From the NCBI GenBank assembly GCA_022414725.1, contig CM039463.1:79781183-79845182 (forward strand): a stretch of 64,000 bases of DNA, written 5' to 3'. This document shows positions 19,527-30,971 of this stretch, piece by piece. The first letter of the stretch is position 1, and every line of letters begins with the position of its first letter. The stretch comes from Microglena sp. YARC (lineage: Eukaryota > Chlorophyta > Chlorophyceae > Chlamydomonadales > Chlamydomonadaceae). The translations under genes and the position numbers were made by a program. The notes beneath the pieces are model-generated. The model did no database searches and had not been told where the DNA came from. It saw only the letters and a list, made by a program, of their open reading frames with translations.

Positions 19527-22500
19527 CTGCATCATCTCAGCTATCGGTGCTGGCACGTCTACATTAGGTTTCACTGACAGCTGGTGATCCACCACGCACG
19601 CTTCCACCACAGCTTCCCCCTTCCCACTTGAAACAAGGGCAGGTGTGACTTTCCATTTGCCCTCGAAGGCACGCTGTAACGAGGGAAGAGGGGCACACAC
19701 AGAGTTTTTTTATTTCAGATTTCTGTAGTCTAGGTTGAGTAGCTACATGGGCGTCTCAACCCTGATTTCAGGATAATTGCGTAGCCATCGCATGGCGGAG
19801 CGCGAAACGCGGAGCCTGGGTGCCCTCAAAGGCAAGCTGCACTGAGGGAAGAGGGGCACACGTTATTAGGGACTGGCATATCATATGATGTTGAAGACAA
19901 GTATGATATCATACAAATTGCATCACATGATATTGTAAATAGATGGAAAATTTATCCTAGCCAGGTTGCCGGCATCATATGATATCAAATTGCCGTTTCC
20001 TACGCATTATAGCCATTCAGCGGATGATTTGGATTTGGGATTTCGGAACACTTTGCATTTCGGAATTCGCACTTCAAACTTGAAAATTTGGCCCAAGAAT
20101 TCTGCCATTTTGGCCCGAGAATCGAGAATTTCTGAGAATTCTGAGACTTCTTGGAAGCTTTAATAGAAATAGTTGAGGTACGAACTACAAACTACGAACT
20201 ACGGGACCCAAAATCTGTCTTTCTGCCTCCCCCCCCCCCCCCCCCTCCCGAACTACAAACAACAAACTACGGGACCCAAATCCAAATCATCTACTGAACG
20301 GATATGAATAGGGACCATAAGGCATATCATATGATGTTGACCAAAGGTGAGTTTGATATCATATGATTTCATTCAGATTACATCATATGATATTGTATAT
20401 AAATGAGAACTTTAGCCTAGTCAGACTGCCGGCATCGTATGATATCATTTGATGACAGGATGTCATATGATATTATATTGCCGTTCCCAGCTCATACTAC
20501 TATGTTTATTCCGGGCGAGGGTGCGTCATGGAAGCTACCCCAATCGCTACCAGGACACCAAATCCCTGATCGCTACCAGGAGACCCCCTTCCTGAAACGA
20601 AAAGAGAGCTCTGAACAGTGTTTCATTTTTTGACGACGCGTCGCCATTCCGTAGAATGCTACACCCCCCGGACCCTCCGATATCAGGACGCGCTGCCCCC
20701 CGACCCCCCCAGGCTCCGCGCTTCGCGCTCCGCCATGCGATGGCTACGCAACTATCCTGAAATCAGGGTTGAGTAGCCCAAGTTGCTACTCAACCTGGAC
20801 TACAGAAATCTGAAATAAAAAACACTGGCTCTGAATCTACCCATACATGCTCTCCATGAACGAGGACTCTTTCAAAATAAAGTGCAGCTTCATGCTATTG
20901 GAAATTGCTATTGGAATCCTCATAAATTTCAGCTTCATGCTATTGGAAATAAAATAAAAACGCGAGGGTGCGTCATTCATGCTCGCCATGAACAAGGACT
21001 CTTTCAAAATGAAGTGCAGCTTCATGCTATTGGAAATAAAAAGCTCATGGGGCAGCATGGAGGGATAGGAAGCTACGCATTCTTTCCCACCATGAACGAG
21101 GACTCTTTCAAAATAAAGTTCAGCTTCATACTATCTGAAATAAAAAAACTCATGGAGGGAAAGGAAGCTACGCATTCTTTCCCACCATGAACGAGGACTC
21201 TTTCAAAATAAAGTTCAGCTTCATGCTATCGGAAATAAAAATCCTAATCAAGTTTTGCTCACAATACTTTGTTTTCTTATCATGAGGGTACGTCATGGAA
21301 GCTACCCAGTGCTTTTTCCTGGGACCCCGTTTTGCCCAATGAGACTCCCCCGCCCCGCCCCCGCAACCCTCTCAAAATACTATGTTTTCTTCGGTCGAAG
21401 CTACGCATTCATTCCCACCATGAACGAGGACTCCTTCAAAATGAAGTGCAGCTTCATGCTACCGGATATGAAAATCCTAATCAAGTTTTGCTCATAATAC
21501 TAAGTTTTCTTCGCGCGAGGGTGCGTCATTGAAGCTACCCGGAGCTGAACCCCCCTGCTACAAGTAGCAATCGCCACCTGGGACCCCGTTTTGGCCAATC
21601 CGGTACCATGAGACTACCCCGCCCCGCCCCCGCAACCCTCTCAAAATGCTATGTTTTCTTCGCGCGCATTCATTCTCACCATGAACAAGGACTCCTTCAA
21701 AGTAAAGTTCAGCTTTGACATGGTATTGGAAATAAAAAAATCTACCCAAGTTTTGCTAAAATGCACTGTTTTCATTGGACGAGGGTGCGTCATGGAAGCT
21801 GCACATTCATTCATACTATTGGAAATAATAAATGTAAATCATTTTTTGCTTAAACTACTATGCTTTCTTCGCAAAGGTGCGTCAGAGAAGCTCCGCATTC
21901 GTTCTCACCATGAACGAGGACTCTTTCAAAATGAAGTTCAGCTTCATGCTACCGGCATCTTCCTCCACAATCATGCTTGCTTTGAAAGTTCCAGAGAAAG
22001 GACCAAATGCCCACCTACAAGTCTGCAAGAGATGGTGGTGTGTGTGTGGGGGGGGGTCAAGATGGGGGGTGAGGGGGGTCAAGGGATGGTGGGGGGGTGT
22101 ATGAAGGGGTAGGGGTGGGATTGGGGTCAAGATAGGGGTGAGGGTTAGGGTGTGGCGTGTGCAAGGGGGTGGGGGTGGGGTGGTGTGTGTGTGTGTAAGG
22201 AGGTGGGGGTGGGGTCAAGATGGGGGTGTGAAGGGGTAGGTGTGGGGTAGAGATGGGGGGGGGCTCATGATGGGGGTGAGGGTGGGAGTGGGGATGCGGG
22301 TGGGGGTGGGAATCCATCTCTTCAATCGTCATGCTTGCTTTGAAGGAACCAGGGAAAGGACCAAAGGCCCACCTACAAATCTGAAGCCAAGACAAGATAG
22401 AACAAGATAGGGATCTGGGTGGAAGCTAGGGGGTGCGGTGGGGGGGGGGGGGGGGGGGGGATGTGGTGGTGTATGTGTCGATTAATTGATCAATTTAATT

Positions 22501-25500
22501 TAAGGGACAGAAGGTGTTGTTGAAAGTTACAAACAGTTTTGACACATTCATGACAGTGGGCAGTACATGATCCCAATGACCAACCAACATTCATGACAGT
22601 AGACAGTACATGATCCCAATGATAAACCATCCATGATAGTGGGCAGTACATGATCCCAATGACCAACCAACATTCATGACAGTGGGCAGTACATGATCCC
22701 AATGATAAACCATCCATGACAGTAGGCAGTACATGATCCCAATGACAAACCTACGTTCATGATAGTAGGCAGTACAAGATCCCAATAACAAACCAACTTT
22801 CATGACAATAGGCACTACATGATCCGAATGACTAACCATACATGACAGTAGACTGTTGAAAATGATTACATTGATGATGAGTACTTATGCTGGTGCCCTA
22901 CTGGACTCAAAATGTGCCCACGGCTCGACAGACTCATGGAAGACGTAGGAACAGCATACACACAAAACCAGAGGTGACCGGGCAGGGATCATGCACAGGT
23001 GGCGTGGGACTAAGGTCTCGGTCGATTGGCTTGAGACGAAGGCCTTGTTTGATGCCGAATCGTTTGGTACACTATATGTAGTATACTAGTATATATATAG
23101 TGTATCTAATATATTGTATGAATATGTATTGGCCCCGCTGCCTCCAGGGATATTTTTTCCGCTACATATAGCAATCGCTAGATTTGGCCCCGTTTGGAAG
23201 AAATTAACGCTATAGAAAAAGTTTTAAAAAAGGTTGGTTTATTTTGCCCCAAATGCCCCCCAAAAGCTACAAAAACCACTAAAATGCTGTCCCTGGAGGA
23301 GGCCTAGAACCATAAAGCTAGAAAAAACCCACTTTCAGTTTTGAAAACAAAATCACTGGCTGCCTCCCCTAGTAGTACGGGTGTCGTACTGATGTTCATT
23401 ATTCTGGGCTGGTAAAAAAGGTTAGCTTGTGAATGAAATTAGTGCCGGCAAAAACGCTTGCTTGCTGCAATCTTGCCTATCCAATTCTTAGGATGAGTCA
23501 AAAGACCCCTCCAGGATGTTGTGGAGTGGGCTTGTCTTGGGTCAACAATGGCCTTAATGAAAGCGTAATGCAATGTCAATGTGGGTAGCACGACCCCAAT
23601 GGCAAACCACGGCAACCAAATACCTGGCCTCAAGCTTCCCACACCCTCCCCCTCACCTTCAGCCACACCCATAAACCCACTTACCCCACCTACAACCACC
23701 CCCTCACCCTCACCTCCACTCACACCCATACCCACAAACCATCACCCACACTCTCACACACACTCGCTCCCACATCCATACCCATGTGCCATCACCCCAC
23801 CTACACCCACACATATATACCCATCCTCCCACCTACAACCCCCCCCCCCTCACCCTCACCTATACTACCCCCCCACACACACACCACCACCACCCACACA
23901 CACACTCGCTCCCACATCCATACCCATACACCTATCTCCCCACCTACATCCTCCCCCTCACCTACACCCACATCCTCCCCCTCACGCATATACCCATCCC
24001 CCCACCTATAACCCCCCCTCCCCCTCACCCATACCCACACACCATCACCTTCACCCACCCCCTCACCCATATACCCATCCCCCACCTTCAACCACCCCCT
24101 CCCCCTCACCCACACTCATGTACCTATCCCCCCACCTACAACCACCCCCTCCCCCTCACCCACACTCACACACCCATCCCCCACCTACAACCACCCCTCC
24201 TCCTCACCCATACCCACACACCATCACCCACCCCCTCCCACTCACCCACACACCATCACCTTCACCGACCCCTCACCCTCACCCACACTCTTACACCCAT
24301 CCCCCCACCTACAACCAACCCCTCCCCCTCACCCATACCCACACACCATCACCTTCACCCACCCCCTCACCATATACCCATCCCCCCACCTTCAACCACC
24401 CCCTCCCCCTCACACCACACTCATATACCTATCCCCCCACCTACAACCACCCCCTCCCCCTCACCCACACTCATACACCCATCCCCCCACCTACAACTAC
24501 CCCCTCCTCCTCACCCATACCCACACACCATCACCTTCACCGACCCCCTCACCCTCACCCACACTCTTACACCCATCCCCCCACCTACAACCAACCCCTC
24601 CCCTCACCCATACCCACACACCATCACCTTCACCCACCCCTCACCCACACACCATCACCTTCACCAACCCCCTCACCCTCACCCACACTCTTACACCCAT
24701 CCCCCACCTACAACCAACCCCTCCCCCTCACCCATACCCCACACACCATCACCTTCACCCACCCCCTCACCCACACTCATACACCCATCCCCCACCTACA
24801 ACCAACCCCTCCCCCCTCACCCATACCCACACACCATCACCTTCACCCATCCCCTCACCCACACTCTTACTCCCATCCCCCCACCTACAACCAACCCCTC
24901 CCCCTCACCTATACCCACACACCATCACCTTCACCCACCCCCTCACCCACACTCATATACCCATCCCTCCACCTACAACCAACCCCTCCCCCTCACCCAC
25001 ATGACCCCAATGCCTAACCAAGGCAAGCAAATCCAAGCACATCCTCAGGCGTACAAGTTGGGAACGGCAATATGATGTCATATGATATCATGCCATCATA
25101 TGATGCCGGCAGTCTGACTAGGCTAAAATAACCATTAATATAATTATATGCATACGTTTATGCGGCTGATACAAACAAAACAAAAATGTTTGGTTCCCAA
25201 CCTTATTTATATATAATAGCATATGATGCAGTTTTGGCCTGGACATACCTGGCCTCAGGTTTACAAGGCAACACCCACCACAGTCCTATTAGCCTAAACT
25301 GAGAATTGGGGGGCACACTTTTATTTGGCTAAACAGGGTGCATTCTGGGAGGGAAGGTTGCAATAGGGGTGCAGAAAAGGGTGCGGAAGACCCCCTAAAT
25401 TTGCAGTGCTATGTAGCCATCTCTGAGCTGTATCACCTACACCTACACCCAGATCCCCCCCCCCCACCCATACCCCCACACACACGCTTGCAACCTTCTC

Positions 25501-25594
25501 CCCACACTCCAACCTCAAGGATACTACGCAACACCTAACAGAGGCCCTTTGGCATATGTTGCTGCACCTGGACTGGATCAACCACACATGTACC

Positions 25595-25626
<32 letters not shown>

Positions 25627-25968
25627 AAACACACAAACACACAAAACGTGCACGCACATCCACTTGTTCCCAAAGCATCAACCCCCCGGTTTCACCTGAA
25701 TCAGCAAAGGGTTCCCTCCTTCACTCTGCAAATCTGAATCTAGTATGTTGTGGTATACCTGCCCTCCCCCTACACCTACTCATTGACCCTTTCCCTCCAA
25801 CCACAACCCCACAACCAAAACCCACCCACATATACACACACCATCCATGTTCCGAGGCATGAAACCATGGTCTCACCTGAATCAGCAAAGGCTTCAACCT
25901 TTTGCTCTGCAACTCTGAATCTAGTATGCTGCGGTGTACCTTCCCTTCCCCTACACCCACTCAGCACC

Positions 25969-26018
<50 letters not shown>

Positions 26019-26431
26019 ACACACACACACCACCCATGTTCTCAGGCATGAAACCATGGTCTCACCTGAATCAGCAAAGGCTTCCCCCCTTCGCTCTGCA
26101 ACTCTGAATCTAGTATGTTGTGGTAAACGTTCTGGCAGTTCTGCACATCCCTCAGGATGCCAAACACCATGCTGGCTGGGGATTTACACATAATCTTGCC
26201 AGCCACGGTGTACAGGCCCTCCGAGTTTAGGGATATGAAGCGAGCTGACTTGACGGGCATTGCATCGGGATCCACAATACCATCGAGCACCATAGGCTCT
26301 ACGGATTGTCGGGTCGTGACCTCCATGGCGCTCGCTCGCAGGCGGAGATTTCGGAGGGGAGCAGATGGCGTGGCACGGGAGGCCGACGCGCTGTGGAAGC
26401 TTCTAGAGGGGCATTGGGATCGCGTGAGCAT
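19527..26431 (-). CDS. SRPBCC/START-like domain protein, transit-peptide-like N-terminus (3' end unresolved)
   Basis: Three phase-0 exons join cleanly: 26431-26066, 22022-21909 and 19673-19527. The first 40 or so residues (MLTRSQCPSRSFHSASASR...) are Ser/Arg-rich with few acids, like a plastid or mitochondrial transit peptide. The body follows the helix-grip polyketide cyclase/lipid-transport pattern: LYTVAGKIMCKSPASMVFGI, DVQNCQNVYHN, then CRWAFGPFSGTFKASM, MKLNFILKESSFM, FEGKWKVTP, VVEACVVDHQLSVKP and APIAEMM. The ligand cannot be read from sequence. ATG 26431 is the first in frame. The terminal exon(s) left of 19527 are not identified; introns are 4.0 and 2.2 kb and repeat-filled. The assignment rests on pattern and exon phase. 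Confidence 0.78.
19867..20002. mobile_element. TAGGGA-family MITE
   Basis: TAGGGACTGGCATATCATAT ... TTGCCGTTTCCTA. Flanks CACGTTAT / CGCATTAT form an imperfect 8-bp target duplication. It lies in SRPBCC intron 2. Confidence 0.82.
20309..20488. mobile_element. TAGGGA-family MITE
   Basis: TAGGGACCATAAGGCATATC ... ATATTGCCGTTCCC with the shared interior (TTGACCAAAGGTGAG, TTTAGCCTAGTCAGACTGCC). It lies in SRPBCC intron 2. Confidence 0.82.
20847..21735 (-). repeat. Six echoes of SRPBCC exon 2 tail
   Basis: About 40-nt copies of the exon 2 end (SMKLNFILKESSFM) near 20847-20901, 20975-21040, 21075-21145, 21175-21235, 21405-21470 and 21665-21735. Four keep a GT after the final ATG (GTGGGA or GTGAGA). 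Several are preceded on the transcript strand by a pyrimidine stretch and GATAG, forming a plausible 40-nt pseudo-exon. They are interleaved with a dispersed GGGTGCGTCATGGAAGCTAC repeat. Confidence 0.85.
22030..22310. repeat. GGGGTG-rich low-complexity tract
   Basis: GGGGTGAGGGTGGGG-type repeats between the exon 2 head echo and exon 2. Pyrimidine-rich on the transcript strand and running into the exon 2 acceptor. Confidence 0.9.
22315..22390 (-). pseudogene. Echo of SRPBCC exon 2 head, acceptor retained
   Basis: Minus strand: acceptor GCTTCAG, then ICRWAFGPFPGSFKASMTIEE-like residues, ending without a donor. The true exon reads TCRWAFGPFSGTFKASMIVE. It sits upstream of exon 2, separated from it by a G-rich tract. 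Confidence 0.85.
22545..22860. repeat. Tandem repeat of about 60-bp units (GGCAGTACATGATCCCAATG)
   Basis: Eight or so copies of CATGACAGTGGGCAGTACAT followed by GATCCCAATGAC, alternating AACCAACA and AACCATC ends. On the minus strand each resembles the segment WFAIGVVLP of the ORF at 23439-23660, so it may be another exon-edge or TE-edge echo. Confidence 0.8.
23439..23660 (-). CDS. Possible hydrophobic coding segment, function unknown
   Basis: Open frame with IWLPWFAIGVVLPTLTLHYA (a plausible membrane helix) followed by a polar region (DPRQAHSTTSWRGLLTHPKN) and a stop at 23439. It lies inside SRPBCC intron 1 but cannot belong to that gene without breaking a clean exon 1 to exon 2 join. A second, broken copy at 2326-2445 suggests a dispersed element. 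No family is recognised. Confidence 0.25.
   Translation of the reverse strand, partial: EGEGEGVGSLRPGIWLPWFAIGVVLPTLTLHYAFIKAIVDPRQAHSTTSWRGLLTHPKNWIGKIAASKRFCRH
23662..25012. repeat. C-rich minisatellite (CCCACCTACAACCAACCCCT)
   Basis: About 1.35 kb of units near 100-140 bp containing CATCCCCCCACCTACAACCA, CCCCTCCCCCTCACCCATAC and CACACACCATCACCTTCACC. Both edges carry related sequence (CCAATGGCAAACCACGGC at 23600; CCAATGCCTAACCAAGGC at 25010). It produces Pro/Thr/His-rich artefact frames. G-rich on the SRPBCC transcript strand. Confidence 0.93.
25059..25150 (-). mobile_element. TAGGGA-family MITE, inverted, truncated
   Basis: GGGAACGGCAATATGATGTC ... GATGCCGGCAGTCTGACTAG, the reverse orientation of the other copies. 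The far end degenerates around TAATATAATTATATG. Confidence 0.75.
25685..25945 (-). repeat. Two echoes of SRPBCC exon 1 tail with donor
   Basis: Copies of the last roughly 65 bp of exon 1 (ILDSELQS...PLLIQ) at about 25685-25760 and 25865-25945, each followed by CAG and GTGA (GTGAAA and GTGAGA). Spacers carry CA-rich and poly-C sequence. They lie directly downstream of exon 1 in transcription order. Confidence 0.87.
25967..26018. repeat. Poly-C run of about 50
   Basis: Uninterrupted C homopolymer between an exon 1 tail echo and the true exon 1 end; the exact length is unreliable. Confidence 0.9.
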
Positions 26432-26659
26432 GGTTGCAGGTTGTAGAGTGGCACTGAAGGGGACAGAGCAAATGATGCTGCTGGAGCGTGGGGAGGAAGT
26501 TGACTCGTCGAATGCCGCATCGACGATCTGGCCAACGTGGCAATTGGGTAGTCCACGCCCCCGACAATGACGTGGCACCGTGCTGCATGAGAGACCCTTG
26601 AATGTGCCTTGAATTATGTCGGAAAAACAGGCCTGTCCCTGCAGGCATTAGTCTCTTAT

Positions 26660-26691
26660 ATGCCTGCCTATCTCGATAGATAGGCAGGCAT
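26660..26691. promoter_or_regulatory. Perfect 13-bp inverted repeat upstream of the SRPBCC gene
   Basis: ATGCCTGCCTATC and GATAGGCAGGCAT separated by 6 bp, about 230 bp upstream of the start codon; GGCAGGCATTAGTC also occurs as a direct repeat at both sides. Could be a dimeric protein-binding site or a hairpin; function is unknown. Confidence 0.4.
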
Positions 26692-26736
26692 TAGTCGGTT
26701 ACGGTTGCCGGTTGGCGTTAACCCAGCCCTGGTCAA

Positions 26737-26912
26737 TTAGGCATTGCACTTGTTGACTTCGGGGATCCTTTCTTCGCCTGGCTCGTGCCAGTGTGCCTCC
26801 TCCACCCTTGACGAGTGGCGTGTCTCGTAGGCTTGAGAACTTGAGAAGCTGTTCGGAATGTGGGCGCTGTCCAGGGGGCAGTTGGGAAGTTGCTCGTATA
26901 CCGCATAAGTTT
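26737..26912 (-). CDS. Possible terminal exon of an unrecognised gene
   Basis: After a good acceptor (CTCACTTTCAG) an open frame of about 58 codons runs ETYAVYEQLPNCPLDS, then polar residues with EEAHWHEPGEERIPE, to a stop at 26737. The composition looks coding, but no upstream partner exon was found between here and 30971 and no family is recognised. Confidence 0.3.
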
Positions 26913-26979
26913 CTGAAAGTGAGAGAATGGATGTAGATGTGGGTGTGGGGTGTGGGTGCGAGGGCAAGCAACTTTGCAA

Positions 26980-28500
26980 CCTATGTAGGCCCTACCTTGG
27001 CATGGAAACGTCGAATAACTGTCTACCTACTGCAGACCTACTGGGTCATAAAGTTGTTTTGTTAATCTAGCCCACGCTTTTCATGAACTTTTTTCTAGCC
27101 CTCAGAATGACATGGGACTATGGGAGTGGAACTGGGGTGTTACTCAGCTAAATACCAGTCCATAGATAAACTATGTGGTAGACATCCACCATATATTCTG
27201 ACTAGGGGGTCTCTCTCTCTCTCTCTCTCTCCCCACACACCACCACACCACCCCGTCTAAGTTTACGGGTTGCAATGGACTACAATACTACATTGTACCC
27301 TTCAGCCAGCAAGGCCATCCCCATAGTTGCATTGAGGGCTGCATCTGCATTTTCACATTTTATTTCCCATGCCGTGCTCATGGTCGTGGTCAGGATTTTT
27401 TGTAATCGAGGTTGGTCAGGTCCCTTTAGCCTATTTGGCTATCCCTGGACTGTAGCATACACACATTAGTGATGATTGAAGACCCCCACCGCCACTCCCA
27501 CCCCTCCACCCCAGTTTTGAGGGTGGTCACATCAGGGGCCAAGGCGCCCTAACCCCCAAGCCCCTAAGCCCCACCAAACAATGTTACATTGATTATGATT
27601 ATTTGCCTTTTTCCAAACATGCCCAATGGCCACGAGACCATCAGACCAACCCCAATGGATAGGCCTTCAATACGGTATTACAAAGAAATGCACCTACCCA
27701 GACACCATACTAATAAGTCGTGGCTGAGACAATGGCTGTAAAGTGGGTTCCGGAGCCGGGTGGTGGATTGGGTGTCTTTAGGGTTGGGGCACGGCCCCTC
27801 CCCCCCCCCCCCCCACACCCCACCGGCTTGCATCCAGTAACTGCATTACATTGCTCCAGCCTGCTTAGGTTGCTCGCCGTCTTCGGCAGGAAAATCAACT
27901 TGCAAATCCAGTAACTCAGTTGGAAACTCCTGGAAATAAGTTGCACATTACCGGTACGTTAAGTATGTTGAGTTGCCTCCAATCTCAGTCATTCAAGCCT
28001 GGGGTAAGCCCCATATAGCCCACCTAGCTGCAGGGACCACGGAAGGACTTAAGTGGACTGTTGGGGTAAATTGGGAAAGTCAGTCACGTGCAGCATGTCA
28101 AGCTATACCATGCCACCATACTCGATTGTAATCAACTGTAACAGATGACAATCGGGTATGGCAGCATTCAGTGTTAGGTAAGTTCAAGGACTACCAAATG
28201 AGTGCTTGGAATCGTGTAACAAAATCGATGCTCCCATTCCTCAGCATAATGTTTACTCATGCCCCCTTTTTAAGCTCTTCCAATACGGTTGGGCAAGTCC
28301 CTTTAGCCTACTTGGCCTACCCCTGGACTGTAACATACTTACATACATGCCCCCTTTTTTTACTATGCCACTTCTGTGAATCGCAGGAGGGCAATAGGGT
28401 AGGGAGTTGTATTGCTTATGCTTGCTTTTATCTTCATTAATCTTTTCGCCTTTTCAGCTTCACTAGTCTCTTTCGTTTTCTTGTCTGTCTGACATAAGAT
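26980..28500. other. Gene-poor stretch with dispersed repeats
   Basis: No gene is supported. Contains two copies of a retroposon-like 3' end (GTCCCTTTAGCCTA, GGCTA-CCCTGGACTGTA, then ACAT-rich) at about 27415-27470 and 28285-28345; further copies lie at 30260-30315 and 30880-30930. A TCTCTC/poly-C tract and a GCTCGCCGTCTTCGGCAG repeat fragment (27845-27900) are also present. Confidence 0.5.
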
Positions 28501-28547
28501 AGACAGCTCGTCCTGTACTAGGGTCCTAGCTGTGGGCGTGATAGGTT

Positions 28548-29327
28548 TTGCTTGGCTTGATGGGTTTTGCTTGGCTTAAACAAGCTTTGCGCTTCTGGAA
28601 CAAGACCATACATAAAGAACCTGAGGATCTCATTAGAATGGCTCTTGAGGAATCTTTTGACTCCAACACTGGCTGGGTTCATGACTTGCGTTGTGCTCTC
28701 CACAAGCTAGGATCCAGTAAAAACATCAACATTTTGGAGGCTGTCGATGTCGAAGGTATTATGTCTGAAGTTTTTGAGTCATGGAGGTTTAAGTACCCAA
28801 GTGACACCAATGCAGTTAGAGACATCCCTGATGAGAGAAGGGTTGGCTTTAAACGCCTCCGATACCAAAAATGGTTCGCAGCCAACAGCAATGATGAGAA
28901 TGGCTTGATTCCCTTTACATCCGCCTTACATAAGCAGGATCAGATTCGTTCTATAGCACAGTTTAGAATGGGTTCCCATTGGCTGAACACAGAAAGAATG
29001 AGGATGGTGGATAGAGCACACATCCCTCGCTCAATGAGACACTGTCAAATGTGTGGGTTCCAAAAACCTGAGGATGAAATGCATATGTTTGAGTGCCCTT
29101 TTTATAATGATATTCGCCTCCGCTACCAGAAGCTGTTTACAGATATTTATAGGCATGTCCATGAGGATACCAACTTAACCGTATGGAATGTGGAATTCTG
29201 CGATTCCACATTCAGAACCTTTATGAATGGAGATGGCACTAAGTCTTTTTGGAGCAACCTAGCCGACTATCTTTCTACTTGTAGAAGAGCAAGACAGGAA
29301 GCCCTGGACTGCTTAGTGGCACCGTAA
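28548..29327 (+). mobile_element. LINE ORF2 C-terminal fragment
   Basis: A 259-codon frame downstream of a missing reverse transcriptase domain. Features include LKQALRFWNK near the start and a zinc-knuckle-like CQMCGFQKPEDEMHMFECP about residues 170-188, the arrangement typical of the region after RT in non-LTR elements. It is followed by a 3' UTR shared with 50575-50838 and a TGTAA-repeat tail. This copy is truncated at its 5' end, so it cannot transpose on its own. Confidence 0.82.
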
Positions 29328-29605
29328 TTTATCATCCCTTTTTTTCTTCTTCTTGTGACTTCTCATTTGTTAGCTTCTTACCTCCGCCACTGTAAGTGGT
29401 TGAGATCTGGGTCCGGCTCTAAGGGGTTTAATACCTACGCCACCAAAACGGTGGTTGGGAGTTTGGTTTGTTTGTCCTCGACACACCCCTGATGTAATGG
29501 GGTTTTTTGCTTTGTGGGTGCTTTTTCTTTTTGTTTAAAGCACAGAGTCTCATACACCCTCGCGGTGTCAAGTAGACTTTAACATGTAATGTAATGTAAT
29601 GTAGG
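29328..29605 (+). mobile_element. LINE 3' UTR and (TGTAA)n tail
   Basis: Contains TAGTGGTTGAGATCTGGGTCC-like sequence, CGCCACCAAAACGGTGG, GATGTAATGGGG and CCTCGCGGTGTCAAGTAGAC, ending ATGTAATGTAATGTA. Nearly identical to 50575-50838. The stem CACCAAAACGGTG could be a recognition hairpin for the element's own reverse transcriptase. Confidence 0.85.
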
Positions 29606-30971
29606 TGTTACAACCAGGGTCAAAGAGTGTTTACGTGGCACTTAAAGAGTGTACGTGGCTCACGCAGAGCCCCCCCCCCCCCCCCCCCCCCCCCCCAAAG
29701 TGCGTGTAAACATACACGTCCCATTCAAAATGTGCGTTAATACCAAGGATAACGCAGTAACACACACACACAGTCAAAATCCGGAGATTTGTCAAAAATG
29801 TTCGTGTGAACACGCACTCACCTCTCTGGAGTGTGCTTGTTCACACACAGACACGTGCGTGTTGAACTACCCTGGTTACAACAAGGAGGCCACACTGTCT
29901 ACTTCTGCATAGTATATACCGGCAGCGCAATATAGAGAGAATGGGCACACTGCGGAATAAAATAGGACTAATGACTACATGGTCATGATGGGGTGCGCCA
30001 ACTCGATGATTTGGTGTCACATTACCCAACAGTAAAAATCCGTATACTGTCAACTACACCCATGTGGTAACTTCTGTTCGCTGGTGGTGCCACCTGGAGA
30101 GAGTGAGCAGCCAGAAGGCTCGCAGACGATGCAACCAAAGCAACCACAGTACCGATGCTAAGGTGTGGAGCATGCTGATGGAACCCATGAACACCTAACT
30201 GTATGCTAGGCGTAGATTGATACCCCCCCCCCCCTATTTGTTAAGCTTTTCCTAACAGTTGGGTAAGTCCCTTTAGCCTCTTTGGCCAACCCCTGGACTG
30301 TAACATACATACATTGGTGGTTAGTCCCAGTGCAAGCCAGCCTCAACCTTGTAATAAGGCGTACTATGTATTTATCTTAGATTGATACATATCACAATGC
30401 TCAAGTAATACTTTAACCCGTATGCTCCGTGTCCGGGCACCCTGCTATAACTGCAAATCAGAGAATCTCTGCTGCAAATTTCTGGGGGTCTTCGTCACCC
30501 CTTCCTGCACCGGCACCCCTAACTGCAAATCTCTGCTGCAAATTTAGGGGGTCTTGGGCACCCCTTCTTGCACCCCTATGGCACACTTCCCACCTAGAAT
30601 GCACTATTTTAAGCCCAATACAAGGGTGCCGTAGACGCACCAAATGTGCCTAATGTAGGGCAATTATCGCAATATCACTGGAACTCAGGTCCTCCATCAT
30701 ACTTAAGTTTTTCAATTCCTTGGGGACCAGTTCATCACTAGTGGTAGTTTGACTCACTGTGGCAGGACAGGGGTCCTGCCCCCTAGCAGTACACAAGCAC
30801 GCGATTCCTCGGGGACCAGTTCATCACTAGTGGTAGGTTCAATTGGCCCCTTCTGTTTATCTATAATTATTCTTCATTACTTGAGGTTGGGCAAGTCCCT
30901 TAAGCCTAGCAGGCTACCCCTGGACTGTAAAATATACCCAGGGCATGGTTGCTCCTTATCGCCCCTCCCCT
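29606..30971. other. Gene-free stretch between LINE and plastid-protein gene
   Basis: Poly-C run (about 29671-29696), ACACAC/GTGCGT low-complexity sequence, two copies of the CCCTGGACTGTA retroposon end, and at 30450-30640 a foldback-family fragment (CTGCAAATTT-GGGGGTCTT). No exon is supported. Confidence 0.5.

Noticed and set aside
23581..25075. Plus-strand Pro/Thr/His-rich frames of over 400 codons
   Set aside because: Products of the C-rich minisatellite; two overlapping frames are equally open, and the sequence lies in an intron of a minus-strand gene.
26299..26648. Alternative minus-strand frames across SRPBCC exon 1
   Set aside because: They are out of frame with the SRPBCC pattern and do not join exon 2 in phase.
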